Shown: positions 10,016-19,583 of the stretch, piece by piece | Position numbering within the stretch: position 1 is the first letter of the stretch | How the letters are laid out: each line of letters opens with the position of its first letter | Origin: Marivita sp. XM-24bin2 | GTDB lineage: Bacteria > Pseudomonadota > Alphaproteobacteria > Rhodobacterales > Rhodobacteraceae | Assembly: GCA_003149565.1 (NCBI GenBank) | Contig: QCWH01000003.1 | Coordinates: 1 to 64,000, forward strand | DNA: 64,000 nucleotides | Direction of reading: 5' to 3' | The notes under the pieces: generated by a model | What the model was told of the DNA's origin: nothing | What the model saw: only the letters and a program-made list of their open reading frames with translations | The model's database searches: none | Position numbers and translations under genes: made by a program

Positions 10016-10257
10016 CAGATACGCGTCAACGATTATTCGCAAAAAATCAAGAAAAAGCCGATATCGCCTGCTGGATAGGCGGGATCTCGCGCCTATTCAC
10101 ATTGCCCCGCCAGATGCCGCCAAAACAAATCCGACTGCCCTTGGAAAATCAAATCGACTCCTACTTGCCGCCCGATTTGCGACACCTTTTTCCGGCATAT
10201 CTGTCTTCACCCCACCACTCATCCGGTCACGCACCGGATCCCGTGAAGGCCTGAAGG

Positions 10258-11460
10258 ATGACCGTTTTGAACAACCTGTCCTCACTCATTCGACTGGCAC
10301 GAGGCTCTGCATCGTCGCAACGGCCCAAATCGCCGGTATTGAATATCGACGCCCTTAGAAAACCGTCAAAATCCGTCATGTCCGTGTGTCTTCGAAGCGA
10401 AGAAGAGGACGTGCATCACGATCTTTTCGAAAGCGGTCTCCACCTTGCGCGCCAGGACGCCTGGACCACATTGGGTGAGCGTATCCGAGCAGCCGATGCC
10501 AATCGAACGCTGACACCCGGCGGCGTGCCGGAAGCCGAAATTTTGGCCGAGGGCGCACGCGCCGATGCTGTCACTGCGGCAACCCGCGCAGTGATCGCGG
10601 GAGATGAGTTGATGGCGGCATCCATTATGAATGACATGACACATGTCCTCGAAGAGGCGACAGGGGACCACGGTGTAGCTTACGTGATCGCAATGGCTCA
10701 TATTGATATCGGGTGGGCCTGGCGCGGCGAAGGTTGGCAACAGGATATTCCTGCCGCACATCGCGCGGCGTTCTTCCGCCACTTTAAAGCGGCCTCTGCG
10801 CTGATCGACACCTTCGATGCATTCGAATTGGACTCTCCCATGCTCGCCTCTGCGCGGTGTGCCTTGCTCGCCGCGGAAACGCAGCCGCGGACCCGAGCCA
10901 GCGACGACTACGAAGACTTGATTGATCTGGCCCCGGGTGTCGCCAAATACATGCGTGCGCTTGGCAATCACATGCTGCCCCGTTGGTTCGGCAGCTACGA
11001 GCGGCTGGAACACGAGGCCCTGCGCACGATGGAGCGCACCTCGGATATCTGGGGCGCGGGCGGCTACACCTGGACCTATTTCGACGCGCTGGCCGTAGAC
11101 GACAACGCGTTTGGTCTGCTGGACGGGGCGCTTTTCTGTCAGGGCATCCGTGACATTCTTGAGCGGCGCAATGATCAACATACGGTCAACGGCTTTGCAG
11201 CCTACACGGGTACCGCGCTTGAGCCGGAGGGTGTCAACAGCGATGCGCGCGCAAGTATTGCCGCGTGTTTCGACTGGATTGTGACGGACCATCTGCGCGA
11301 GGTGCATCCACGGATCTGGTACGCGGCCAAGGGCGTCTGGGCCACCCGTCTGGAGGATCAGGATCGGCTTGCCAAAGGACGTCAGCGCGCACTTGCCGCG
11401 CTTGAGCGGCACGCGCGCCGTCTGCCTCCTGTCACTGCGCCTCGCATCTCGGATATGTGA
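10258..11460 (+). CDS. Conserved protein of unknown function (400 aa)
   Basis: A 400-residue soluble protein with no signal peptide or membrane segment. GAAGG lies 8 nt before ATG 10258. It is rich in Trp, Ala and Asp and predicted largely helical: '[18 protein letters not shown]', '[22 protein letters not shown]', '[22 protein letters not shown]', '[15 protein letters not shown]'. Repeated helical hairpins suggest a TPR-like or all-alpha fold. I do not recognise a named domain. The codon use looks native. It is followed by gatB and divergent from the transglycosylase gene. Confidence 0.75.
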   Translation: MTVLNNLSSLIRLARGSASSQRPKSPVLNIDALRKPSKSVMSVCLRSEEEDVHHDLFESGLHLARQDAWTTLGERIRAADANRTLTPGGVPEAEILAEGARADAVTAATRAVIAGDELMAASIMNDMTHVLEEATGDHGVAYVIAMAHIDIGWAWRGEGWQQDIPAAHRAAFFRHFKAASALIDTFDAFELDSPMLASARCALLAAETQPRTRASDDYEDLIDLAPGVAKYMRALGNHMLPRWFGSYERLEHEALRTMERTSDIWGAGGYTWTYFDALAVDDNAFGLLDGALFCQGIRDILERRNDQHTVNGFAAYTGTALEPEGVNSDARASIAACFDWIVTDHLREVHPRIWYAAKGVWATRLEDQDRLAKGRQRALAALERHARRLPPVTAPRISDM

Positions 11461-11543
11461 TTGCCGGGAATCCCGGCGCGGCCCCTTGCCCCCTGCCCCC
11501 CTCTGGCGTATTCCACGCGGCGTTCACGCCAAGAGGATTTGCC

Positions 11544-13058
11544 ATGCTGGACCTGACCTTTGACGCCCCGAAACCCAAAGTGATCGCTGGTGCAAAGCAC
11601 GACTGGGAACTTGTGATCGGCATGGAAGTGCACGCGCAGGTGGCCTCCAAAGCCAAGCTGTTCTCAGGCGCCTCGACGCAATTTGGCGCAGAACCGAATT
11701 CCAACGTGTCTTTCGTCGACGCCGCGATGCCGGGAATGTTGCCTGTCATCAACGAATTCTGTGTCGAACAAGCAGTGCGCACGGGCCTTGGCCTTAAGGC
11801 TGAAATCAACCTGGTCAGCGCGTTTGACCGTAAAAACTATTTCTACCCGGACCTGCCGCAGGGTTACCAGATCAGCCAGCTCTATCATCCGATCGTCGGC
11901 GAAGGCGAAGTGATCGTCGACATGGAGCCGGGCATCGCGCGCCGGGTGCGGATCGAACGTATCCACATCGAACAGGATGCCGGCAAGTCGATCCACGACA
12001 TGGATCCGGCAATGTCCTTTGTGGATCTGAACCGCACCGGTGTGGCGCTGATGGAGATCGTCAGCCGCCCCGATATTCGCGGGCCCGAGGAAGCGGCGGC
12101 CTATGTCGCCAAGCTGCGCCAGATCCTGCGCTATCTTGGCACCTGCGACGGCAACATGCAGAACGGCAACCTGCGCGCCGATGTGAACGTGTCGGTCTGC
12201 CGCCCCGGTCAGTACGAGAAGTATCAGGAAACACAAGATTTCTCGCATCTTGGCACGCGCTGCGAGATCAAGAACATGAACTCCATGCGGTTCATCCAGA
12301 TGGCGATCGACTACGAAGCACGCCGCCAGATCGGCATCCTCGAAGCCGGTGGGTCGATTGATCAGGAAACCCGTCTGTACGATCCGGACAAAAACGAGAC
12401 CCGCTCGATGCGGTCCAAGGAAGAGGCGCATGATTACCGCTATTTTCCCTGCCCGGATCTGCTTCCGCTCGAGATTGAACAAGCGTGGGTGGACGACATC
12501 GCAGCCAACCTGCCCGAACTGCCGGACGAGAAAAAAGCGCGCTTCGTCAGCGACTTCGGCCTGAGCGAATACGATGCAGGCGTATTGACCGCGGAGACCG
12601 CGAACGCTGGCTACTTCGAAGAGGTGGTCGCAGGCTGCGGTGACGGCAAGCTGGCGGCGAACTGGGTCATCAACGAGCTGTTCGGTCGGCTGAAGAAAGA
12701 AGATCATGAGATTACGGAAAGCCCGGTCTCGCCCGCGCAACTGGCCGGAATCATTGCTCTAATCAAGAAGGGCGACATTTCCGGCAAGATCGCCAAGGAC
12801 CTCTTTGAGATCGTCTACACCGAAGGCGGCGACCCGGCGGAAATCGTCGAAGCGCGCGGCATGAAGCAGGTCACGGACACCGGCGCGATTGAAAAAGCGG
12901 TGGACGAAATCATCGCGGCCAACCCGGCGCAAGTGGAAAAAGCCCAGCAAAACCCCAAGCTTGCAGGCTGGTTCGTGGGTCAGGTGATGAAGGCCACGGG
13001 CGGCAAGGCCAACCCGGCGGCAGTCAACCAGATCGTGACGGCGAAGCTGGGGCTGTAA
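11544..13058 (+). CDS. gatB: Asp-tRNA(Asn)/Glu-tRNA(Gln) amidotransferase subunit B
   Basis: A 504-residue subunit of GatCAB, which binds mischarged Glu-tRNA(Gln) or Asp-tRNA(Asn), activates the acyl group and amidates it with ammonia from GatA. ATG 11544 follows AAGAGGA; the open frame upstream is not family-like. Landmarks: '[12 protein letters not shown]' at the start, '[19 protein letters not shown]', '[13 protein letters not shown]', '[11 protein letters not shown]' and 'KNMNSMRFI', then the helical and YqeY-like tail ending '[13 protein letters not shown]'. gatA and gatC are elsewhere. A terminator follows at 13065-13092. Confidence 0.97.
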   Translation: MLDLTFDAPKPKVIAGAKHDWELVIGMEVHAQVASKAKLFSGASTQFGAEPNSNVSFVDAAMPGMLPVINEFCVEQAVRTGLGLKAEINLVSAFDRKNYFYPDLPQGYQISQLYHPIVGEGEVIVDMEPGIARRVRIERIHIEQDAGKSIHDMDPAMSFVDLNRTGVALMEIVSRPDIRGPEEAAAYVAKLRQILRYLGTCDGNMQNGNLRADVNVSVCRPGQYEKYQETQDFSHLGTRCEIKNMNSMRFIQMAIDYEARRQIGILEAGGSIDQETRLYDPDKNETRSMRSKEEAHDYRYFPCPDLLPLEIEQAWVDDIAANLPELPDEKKARFVSDFGLSEYDAGVLTAETANAGYFEEVVAGCGDGKLAANWVINELFGRLKKEDHEITESPVSPAQLAGIIALIKKGDISGKIAKDLFEIVYTEGGDPAEIVEARGMKQVTDTGAIEKAVDEIIAANPAQVEKAQQNPKLAGWFVGQVMKATGGKANPAAVNQIVTAKLGL

Positions 13059-13064
13059 AGACCG

Positions 13065-13092
13065 GTGCCGGGTGCATATCCGGCACGTTTTT
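13065..13092 (+). terminator. Rho-independent terminator after gatB
   Basis: Stem GTGCCGG (13065-13071) and CCGGCAC (13080-13086) with an 8-nt loop, followed by GTTTTT. It begins 6 nt after the gatB stop and is oriented for plus-strand transcription. Confidence 0.85.
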
Positions 13093-13117
13093 GACCGCGA
13101 TTGGTAAGGTGTTTGAC

Positions 13118-13504
13118 ATGTTCGAATACAAGGTGGTTCCCGCCCCTGTGAAGGGCGTCAAGGCCAAAGGGGTCAAGACGGCCGAGGCGCGGTTTGCGCT
13201 GGGGGTCGAGCAGGCGATCAACGAGTTGGCGGCGGAGGGCTGGGAGTATCAGCGTTCGGACGTGCTGCCCTCTACCGAGCGCGTGGGTCTGACCGGCTCG
13301 GAGACGCATTGGCGGACATTGCTCGTGTTTCGGCGGACTATTGCCGAGGCGGCGACCCCCGACGCAACACCTGATCGGGTGGAACCAGTCATCGCGACGC
13401 CTGCAGTGTCCTCCGCAGTGCCCGAGGGAGACGGCATTGCAGACGCAGGCGCGCCCAAAGATCCCGATTTTGAAGAAGGTAACGAAGAGACGCGGCCTGC
13501 CTGA
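13118..13504 (+). CDS. DUF4177 domain protein
   Basis: A 128-residue protein. ATG 13118 is preferred because AAGG precedes it and the product then starts 'MFEYKVVPAP' as in the family. Residues 1-75 form the DUF4177 domain: strand 'FEYKVV', helix 'VEQAINELAAEGWEYQRSD', strand 'WRTLLVFRR'. The C-terminal 50 residues are a low-complexity Pro/Ala/acidic tail. The function is unknown and the protein is probably cytoplasmic. It converges on bolA. Confidence 0.83.
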   Translation: MFEYKVVPAPVKGVKAKGVKTAEARFALGVEQAINELAAEGWEYQRSDVLPSTERVGLTGSETHWRTLLVFRRTIAEAATPDATPDRVEPVIATPAVSSAVPEGDGIADAGAPKDPDFEEGNEETRPA

Positions 13505-13529
13505 AGGAGGGCGCGGCCCGGCACGCTCC

Positions 13530-13787
13530 CTACGTGTCGAGATCCATTGACAGCGCGTGGATTTGCGCAACCAGTTCCGGCCCAAGCGCCTTGTGCACGA
13601 GGCGATGTCGGGCAATCCGGGACTGGCCTTGGAACGCATCAGACCGGATGATCACGTGAAAATGGCTCTCCCCACCCTCTTGATAGCCGGCATGTCCACG
13701 ATGGCTTTCGCTATCATCGTGAACGGTAAGTTCTCGTGGGGACAGTGCCTCGCGAAGTCGTGTTTCAATCTGTTCCGTCCGGGTCAT
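13530..13787 (-). CDS. bolA: BolA family protein
   Basis: An 85-residue protein with the BolA fold: N-terminal helix (TEQIETRLREAL), strand with 'LTVHDDSESHRGHAG', 'SHFHVIIRSDAFQGQSRIARHRLV' and the terminal helix 'ELVAQIHALSM'. The conserved His in 'SHRGH' and 'SHFHV' could coordinate an iron-sulfur cluster shared with a monothiol glutaredoxin, as known for the family. GGAGG is 7 nt before ATG 13787. It is divergent from the J-domain gene with 74 bp between starts, an arrangement I regard as common in this order. Confidence 0.93.
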   Translation of the reverse strand: MTRTEQIETRLREALSPRELTVHDDSESHRGHAGYQEGGESHFHVIIRSDAFQGQSRIARHRLVHKALGPELVAQIHALSMDLDT

Positions 13788-13861
13788 TTTTTCGCCTCCA
13801 AGGGCTTACCTCTGCGCGTGATTGGTCTACACTCACGCCTCCGAGTCGAAAAGGGCAGGTT

Positions 13862-14494
13862 ATGAGCAAATCAGATCCATTCGGTTTCGATATGTCGATC
13901 AAGTCGGCCAAAAAGAAAAACCCCCGCGGCCGACGGGGGATGTCCGGCGCATCCGAGACCTCAACCCGCGTGTGTGATCACGAGGGTTGCGAGGAAGCCG
14001 GCAAGTTCCGTGCGCCGAAAGCGCCGGATGTTCTGGATGATTACTACTGGTTCTGCCAGGAACATGTGCGTGAGTACAACACCAAGTGGAACTTCTTTGA
14101 CGGCAAGACCGAAGCCGAGATGAACGCGCAGGCATCGTCGGACAAGGTTTGGGAACGTCGGACGAAAGACTGGCGCGATCCCGAAGCCAAGGCCTGGGCG
14201 CGGCTGGGCATTGAGGACCCGCATCAGGTGCTCGGCGAAAATGCCACGCGCAATCCCGGTCGCAATGCGTCATCGACCGGTCACACCAAGCGCCTGCCAC
14301 CCACCGAACGCCGGGCGATCGAGATTCTCGAAGCGAAGGACACCTGGTCCAAGGCCGAGGTGCGCAAGGCCTATAAAGCGCTGATCAAGGTGCTGCACCC
14401 GGATATGAATGGCGGCGACCGGTCTCAGGAAGAGCAGCTGCAGGAGGTCGTCTGGGCCTGGGACCAGATCAAGGACAGCCGCAACTTCAAGTGA
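13862..14494 (+). CDS. J-domain protein (DnaJ-like cochaperone)
   Basis: A 210-residue protein, start ATG 13862 with GGCAGGT upstream. The C-terminal 60 residues form a J domain: helix II 'WSKAEVRKAYKALIKVLH' ending in the HPD tripeptide ('LHPDMNGGD'), then helix III 'QEEQLQEVVWAWDQIK'. The N-terminal half has 'CDHEGCEEAGKFRAPK' and 'YYWFCQEHVREYN', a Cys/His cluster suggestive of a small zinc site, and a disordered 'KKKNPRGRRG' stretch. It probably stimulates DnaK ATPase for a subset of clients. Two terminators follow. Confidence 0.88.
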   Translation: MSKSDPFGFDMSIKSAKKKNPRGRRGMSGASETSTRVCDHEGCEEAGKFRAPKAPDVLDDYYWFCQEHVREYNTKWNFFDGKTEAEMNAQASSDKVWERRTKDWRDPEAKAWARLGIEDPHQVLGENATRNPGRNASSTGHTKRLPPTERRAIEILEAKDTWSKAEVRKAYKALIKVLHPDMNGGDRSQEEQLQEVVWAWDQIKDSRNFK

Positions 14495-14517
14495 ACCCAC
14501 AAAAGAATGAAAAAAGA

Positions 14518-14541
14518 GGCCGCGGACGAAGCGGCCTTTTT
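14518..14541 (+). terminator. Terminator after the J-domain gene
   Basis: Perfect 6-bp stem GGCCGC/GCGGCC (14518-14523 and 14531-14536), loop of 7 nt, five T immediately after and an A-run before it, 23 nt after the stop codon. Confidence 0.85.
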
Positions 14542-14598
14542 GCTGATCCCCTCCCTGCGCCCCTGCCCATTGCTGCGTAAGATGTGTCAGGTTTGATT

Positions 14599-14666
14599 GC
14601 ATATTTATGAAAAAGAGAAGCAGCGGACAGTGCGATGTCCCCTGCTTCTTCTTTTTACAAATATGC
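14599..14666. terminator. Long bidirectional hairpin between convergent genes
   Basis: A 31-bp inverted repeat (arms 14599-14629 and 14636-14666, 26 of 31 positions pairing) around a 6-nt loop. The inner GC-rich stem GAAGCAG-GGACA / TGTCC-CTGCTTC (14617-14648) is followed on both strands by a T-rich tract, so it can end transcription of the J-domain gene and of the convergent aminotransferase. The outer AT-rich arms (GCATATTT/AAATATGC) go beyond what a terminator needs. Confidence 0.75.
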
Positions 14667-14700
14667 ATTTGGCCCGGATCGAACCGGGGTTCACATCCGA

Positions 14701-15825
14701 TCAGAGTACCTCGTCAAGCACCCGGGTCAATCGGGCCAGCGTGCCATCAACATCGTAGAGCTTGTCGAGTCCGAACAAGCCCAGCCGGAAGGTTGAAAAG
14801 CCCTGCGGCTCATCGCATTGCAGCGGCACTCCGGCGGCGATCTGCATGCCGCGCGCGACAAAGGCGCGGCCGGACTGAATTTCGGGGTCGGATGTATAGC
14901 TGACCACAACGCCCGGTGCGCCATACCCCTCTGCGGCGACCGAACGGATGCCTTTGGCGGCGAGATGGGCGCGCACGGCATTGCCCAAGGCCCATTGCGC
15001 ATCTTTCAGTTTGGCAAAGCCGTAATCGCGGGTTTCCAACATTGTGTCACGGAACGCTTTGAGCCCGTCGGTGGGCATGGTGGCGTGATAGGCGTGGCCA
15101 CCGTTTTCATAGGCCAGCATGATCTGGTGCCATTTCTTGAGATCGACGGCAAAGCTGTTCGACGTGGTTTCCTCCATACGGGCCACGGCGCGGTCGGACA
15201 GCATCACGAGACCGGCTGACGGCGTGGCGGACCAGCCCTTTTGCGGGGCCGAGATCAGGACATCGACGCCGGTGGTCTTCATATCGACCCAGGCACAGCC
15301 CGATGCGATACAGTCCAGCACCATCAAGGCGCCGACCTCGTGTGCGGCTGCGGCCAGCGCGGTCACATACGCGTCCGGCAGGATGATGCCCGCGCTGGTT
15401 TCGACATGCGGCGCAAAGACGATGTCCGGCTTTTCTTCGCGGATGCGGGCTGTCACGTCTTCAATGGGCGCTGGTGCGAAAGGCGCTGTCGCCTCATTTC
15501 CTGTCTGGCGGGCCTTCATCACCACGGTTTCGCCGCCGAATTGGCCCGCCTCAAAGATTTGGGTCCAGCGATAGGAAAACCAGCCGTTGCGGACGATCAG
15601 GGTTTTCGCCCCCTGCCCGAACTGCCGCGCGACCGCCTCCATTCCGTAGCTGCCGCCGCCCGGCACCAAAGCCACGGCATCGGCGTTGTAGACCTCTTTC
15701 AGCATGGACGAGATGTCCTTCATCACCGTCTGGAAGGTGGCCGACATATGATTGAGCGAACGGTCGGTGAAGACGACCGAGAATTCTTCGAGACCCGTGG
15801 GGTCAACCGTATCGAGCAATGCCAT
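14701..15825 (-). CDS. Class V PLP-dependent aminotransferase
   Basis: A 374-residue enzyme. GGGAGGTGG before ATG 15825 decides the start. Fold type I features: 'LVPGGGSYGMEAVAR' as glycine-rich phosphate-binding region, 'HVETSAGIILP', 'LMVLDCIASGCAWVDM' with the PLP-ring Asp, and 'ISAPQKGWSATP' with the likely Schiff-base Lys, then 'GFSTFRLGLFGLDK' at the end. The family includes alanine- and serine-glyoxylate aminotransferases; the amino donor cannot be read. It may link glyoxylate with glycine or serine, as malate synthase does elsewhere in the window, but the two are not neighbours. Confidence 0.87.
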   Translation of the reverse strand: MALLDTVDPTGLEEFSVVFTDRSLNHMSATFQTVMKDISSMLKEVYNADAVALVPGGGSYGMEAVARQFGQGAKTLIVRNGWFSYRWTQIFEAGQFGGETVVMKARQTGNEATAPFAPAPIEDVTARIREEKPDIVFAPHVETSAGIILPDAYVTALAAAAHEVGALMVLDCIASGCAWVDMKTTGVDVLISAPQKGWSATPSAGLVMLSDRAVARMEETTSNSFAVDLKKWHQIMLAYENGGHAYHATMPTDGLKAFRDTMLETRDYGFAKLKDAQWALGNAVRAHLAAKGIRSVAAEGYGAPGVVVSYTSDPEIQSGRAFVARGMQIAAGVPLQCDEPQGFSTFRLGLFGLDKLYDVDGTLARLTRVLDEVL

Positions 15826-16086
15826 CGCACCACCTCCCTCTGTTTCGTCTTGGGTAGCCGGGCGACCCGCGTTTGGCAAAGCCTCTTTGCGTGCAAAAGG
15901 TCGCGGTGCGTGGCGATCCGGGCGTCTTACGGCCTGCCGGAGCATTCATGGGCGGTGCCGTCAAGACACAGGCCGAAAGCGATATTGTTTCCAAAACATG
16001 AACATTTGACCGCAAGCTGAGCCGAGCGTTATCTTTCGATACATAATTATCTAAAGGGGCGTCAGACCCCGAGAGGCAGAGTTATC
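15826..16086. promoter_or_regulatory. Divergent intergenic region upstream of the Hint gene
   Basis: About 260 bp between divergent starts. The last 70 bp before the Hint gene are AT-rich (TATCTTTCGATACATAATTA around 16030-16050), fitting a promoter, and TTGACC near 16004 could be a -35 box for TATCTT at 18 bp spacing. A GGGG/CCCC hairpin lies in the leader at about 16056-16070, before the GAGAGGCAGAG ribosome binding region. No ORF of interest was found. Confidence 0.35.
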
Positions 16087-17184
16087 ATGGCAACAACGCA
16101 GTTGTTGTTAAATGGTTTTAGTGTAGTTGGTGACCCGCAGACCACGAACTCGAATGCGTCGAACGGCGGCGAGTACATGCTGCACGACGCCACGCAGCTG
16201 TTCGACGACAACGACATCCTTGTCTTTGTCACCGAAAACGTCACGGCCGATGGGGTTCTCACAGACGACTCCGTGATCACCTCGATTATCGTCTATGACA
16301 ATGCGTCGGACTACTACAACGATATCGCGAAATACTCCTATACCGGCACTGCAGATGTGGACATGGGTCGCAACACGATGGGCGACCGGTATCTGGAATT
16401 TGATGCGACAGGACTGACCTCGACAGATGATGGCGCGCCGGTTCTGGGAACAGTTGCGGCAATAGCCGGGGTGAACATCCTTGAGACCCTCGCCACACAG
16501 AACGGCCCCCTCGAAGTGCCCACGAACGAGGACGTCGATCTTAATGGTGACGGGATCATAGGCCCCGGGGAGCAGGCCGACGGCGCATTTTCATCCGAAC
16601 TCGCGCTTGGTGTTCTGGTTATTTGTTTCGCCTCGGGCACTCTGATCGAAACGCCTGACGGCCCGCGCTACATCGAAACCCTGCGCGAAGGCGACGAGGT
16701 GAATACAATGGACGCCGGGGCACAGCCGATCCGCTGGATTGGAAATGTGCGCGTCCCCGGGGACGGCGTGAACACGCCGATCCGCATCAAGCGCGGCGCT
16801 TTGGGCAATATCCGGGATTTGTGGGTATCTCCCAACCATAAAATGCTGCTGCGCGGATCACGCGCAGAATTGATGTTTGGCGAGGACGAGGTTTTTGTCG
16901 CCGCAAAACATCTGGTCAATGGCACTACAATCTATCCTGAACCGTGTCCGGTCGTGGAATATTGGCATTTCCTCTGCGACGCGCATCACGTGGTTTTCGC
17001 CGAAGGTTGCCCCGCAGAGACACTGTATCCGGGCAACGTGGCTCTCGACAGCATAGAGGATGACGCCCGCGATGAGATCCTCAACCATCTGCAAGAAACC
17101 GAACAGTTGATCCTGAACGCACAGATGGCCCGGTATACGCTGAAGAAGCACGAAGCGATTGCGTTGATGAGCAGCGCGGCCTGA
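16087..17184 (+). CDS. Hint (Hedgehog/intein-type) domain protein
   Basis: A 365-residue acidic protein. The N-terminal 178 residues lack a classical signal peptide and contain 'DLNGDGIIGPGE' (about residues 151-162), a perfect 12-residue EF-hand-type calcium loop. The Hint_2 domain starts at Cys180 ('CFASGTLIETPDGPRYIETL') and continues through 'REGDEV.TMD.G.QPIRWIG', 'LWVSPNHKMLL' and 'CDAHHVVFAEGCPAETL'. Cys180 is placed like the N-S acyl-shift nucleophile of Hint domains, so self-cleavage is possible. Such proteins are common in Rhodobacterales and are probably type I secreted; no type I exporter is adjacent. Confidence 0.88.
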   Translation: MATTQLLLNGFSVVGDPQTTNSNASNGGEYMLHDATQLFDDNDILVFVTENVTADGVLTDDSVITSIIVYDNASDYYNDIAKYSYTGTADVDMGRNTMGDRYLEFDATGLTSTDDGAPVLGTVAAIAGVNILETLATQNGPLEVPTNEDVDLNGDGIIGPGEQADGAFSSELALGVLVICFASGTLIETPDGPRYIETLREGDEVNTMDAGAQPIRWIGNVRVPGDGVNTPIRIKRGALGNIRDLWVSPNHKMLLRGSRAELMFGEDEVFVAAKHLVNGTTIYPEPCPVVEYWHFLCDAHHVVFAEGCPAETLYPGNVALDSIEDDARDEILNHLQETEQLILNAQMARYTLKKHEAIALMSSAA

Positions 17185-17189
17185 GTGCG

Positions 17190-17648
17190 TCAGCCAATCG
17201 GCCCGATCAGGCGTTCCTCGGAGAGCAACACATTCGCGTCGATGTTCCCCACTCCCGGAAGTGTCATGATCCGACGCCGCAAGACGCGCTCGAAATCGGC
17301 GATGTCGCGCGCAACCACGCGCAGTCGGTAGTCATAGAGCCCCAGCACGTGCTCGACTGTCTGAACCTCGGGGATTGCGGTCACCGCCCGTTCAAAATCT
17401 TCCAGACTGACGCGCCCTTTTGTGGCCAGCTTGACGCCCAGAAACACGGTGACGGTAAAGCCCAACGCCTGTGCGTCGAGATCAAGACGTTGGCCACGGA
17501 AAATACCTGCCTCCCGCAGTCGTTTGAGGCGGCGCCACGCGGCGGGCTGGCTGAGGCCGAGTTGACGGCCCAATGCGCCCGCGCTGATCAGGGCGTCTGC
17601 CGCCACTGCGCGGATCATGGCGCGATCGATGTCGTCGAGGTCGATCAT
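17190..17648 (-). CDS. Lrp/AsnC family transcriptional regulator (second of pair)
   Basis: A 152-residue regulator: N-terminal winged HTH ('LGRQLGLSQPAAWRRLKRLREAGIF') and a C-terminal RAM/AsnC ligand domain ('FTVTVFLGVKL', 'EDFERAVTAIPEVQTVEHVLGLYDYRLRVVARD', 'RRRIMTLPGVGNIDANVLL'). The start overlaps the stop of the upstream Lrp gene by 4 nt, so translation is coupled and a mixed oligomer is conceivable. The pair is divergent from ilvC, a classic target of such amino-acid-sensing regulators. Confidence 0.93.
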   Translation of the reverse strand: MIDLDDIDRAMIRAVAADALISAGALGRQLGLSQPAAWRRLKRLREAGIFRGQRLDLDAQALGFTVTVFLGVKLATKGRVSLEDFERAVTAIPEVQTVEHVLGLYDYRLRVVARDIADFERVLRRRIMTLPGVGNIDANVLLSEERLIGPIG

Positions 17649-18100
17649 AGGGGAAGCGTCTCGTCGAATTTCACGCGGGCGACATGCATCAGGGCTTCGA
17701 TATCGGCGATATGCGGCAGGGTCAGCAGCTTGTCGCGGTAGACCTGCTGGTAATGCGGCATGTCACGGGCGATGACCGAAAGTCGCGCGTCGACCTGACC
17801 GAGGAAGGTCTGCGCCTCGATCACTTCGGGCACGGTGCGGGCAGCGGCAAGGAATTCGTCAAAGGCGCGGGGTTGGGTTTTGTCGAGGGTGACGCGCAGC
17901 GAGACCTCAACCGTGTAGCCAAGGGCGGGCCAGTTGATCACGGACCGCACGGCGCGGATGATGCCTGCCTCGCGCATCTTGTCGATGCGGCGCGCGAGCG
18001 TAGTGGGCGTAACCCCTGCTCTGTCGGCCAGATCGGCGGTGGGCAGATCGGGGGCGGCCTGAAACTGGCGCAGGATTCGGAGATCGGTGGCGTCGAGCAT
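17645..18100 (-). CDS. Lrp/AsnC family transcriptional regulator (first of pair)
   Basis: A 151-residue regulator starting MLDATDLRILRQFQ. HTH: 'TADLADRAGVTPTTLARRIDKMREAGII'; ligand domain: 'YTVEVSLRVTL', 'FDEFLAAARTVPEVIEAQTFLGQVDARLSVIARD', 'LTLPHIADIEALMHV'. It is clearly paralogous to the next gene but diverged, so the duplication is old. It lies 132 bp from the divergent ilvC start; feedback on ilvC is an inference from position. Confidence 0.93.
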   Translation of the reverse strand: MLDATDLRILRQFQAAPDLPTADLADRAGVTPTTLARRIDKMREAGIIRAVRSVINWPALGYTVEVSLRVTLDKTQPRAFDEFLAAARTVPEVIEAQTFLGQVDARLSVIARDMPHYQQVYRDKLLTLPHIADIEALMHVARVKFDETLPL

Positions 18101-18133
18101 GAAATCTCCGTATCATACGCTTTAGAAGAATGA

Positions 18134-19255
<1,122 letters not shown>

Positions 19256-19280
19256 TCCCTGCTTTTGCAGAGACCACAAA

Positions 19281-19307
19281 GGGCGGCTCAGACGAGCCGC
19301 CCTTTTT
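19281..19307 (+). terminator. Strong terminator after ilvC
   Basis: Perfect 9-bp stem GGGCGGCTC/GAGCCGCCC (19281-19289, 19294-19302), 4-nt loop and five T, 26 nt after the ilvC stop. An AAA before the stem can extend it and allow use in both directions. Confidence 0.95.
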
Positions 19308-19325
19308 ATTTCGCAGGACGGGCGA

Positions 19326-19337
19326 TGCGTCGACGCA
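19326..19337. repeat. Single GTCGAC-centred palindrome
   Basis: TGCGTCGACGCA, a perfect 12-bp palindrome with the same core as the first half of the double palindrome elements (for example 60862-60881). No partner is found 21 bp to either side, so it looks like a solo or decayed copy, lying between the ilvC terminator and the small ORF at 19355. Confidence 0.55.
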
Positions 19338-19354
19338 AAGCCACTTCCCGCCGG

Positions 19355-19438
19355 TTATGTGTCGTCCTTCAACTGCAGCACGCACCATGCAAGCAGACCG
19401 ACTAGGATGATGATCGGCAGAATGAAAAAGACGTCCAT
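19355..19438 (-). CDS. Putative 27-residue single-span membrane protein
   Basis: A short ORF with a strong ribosome binding site (GAGGAGAAC, spacing about 7) before ATG 19438. The product is MDVFFILPIIILVGLLAWCVL followed by a short polar tail, QLKDDT: one hydrophobic helix of about 20 residues. This is the typical build of bacterial membrane microproteins that assist transporters or oxidases. It stands alone, so no partner can be named. It is supported by the ribosome binding site and composition only. Confidence 0.6.
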   Translation of the reverse strand: MDVFFILPIIILVGLLAWCVLQLKDDT

Positions 19439-19583
19439 GAAAGTTCTCCTCGTTGGATGGAACGGCGCTGCTTAGGCCGTTGCCGTGTGCGCCGCGCTCG
19501 CATAGAGACCAATCCGAACCGCGTCCGGTTGCAAGTCACTGCGCCGGTTTATTTGACATCTCCACAATGGCTGCACAGAATTT

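Noticed and set aside
11664..12740. 358-codon minus-strand frame opposite gatB
   Set aside because: Shadow of gatB; composition follows the complementary codons.
14667..14700. tRNA T-arm-like sequence (CCCGGTTCGATCCGGG) on the minus strand
   Set aside because: The stem leaves only a 6-nt loop and no other tRNA arm can be built around it; likely chance or an old fragment.
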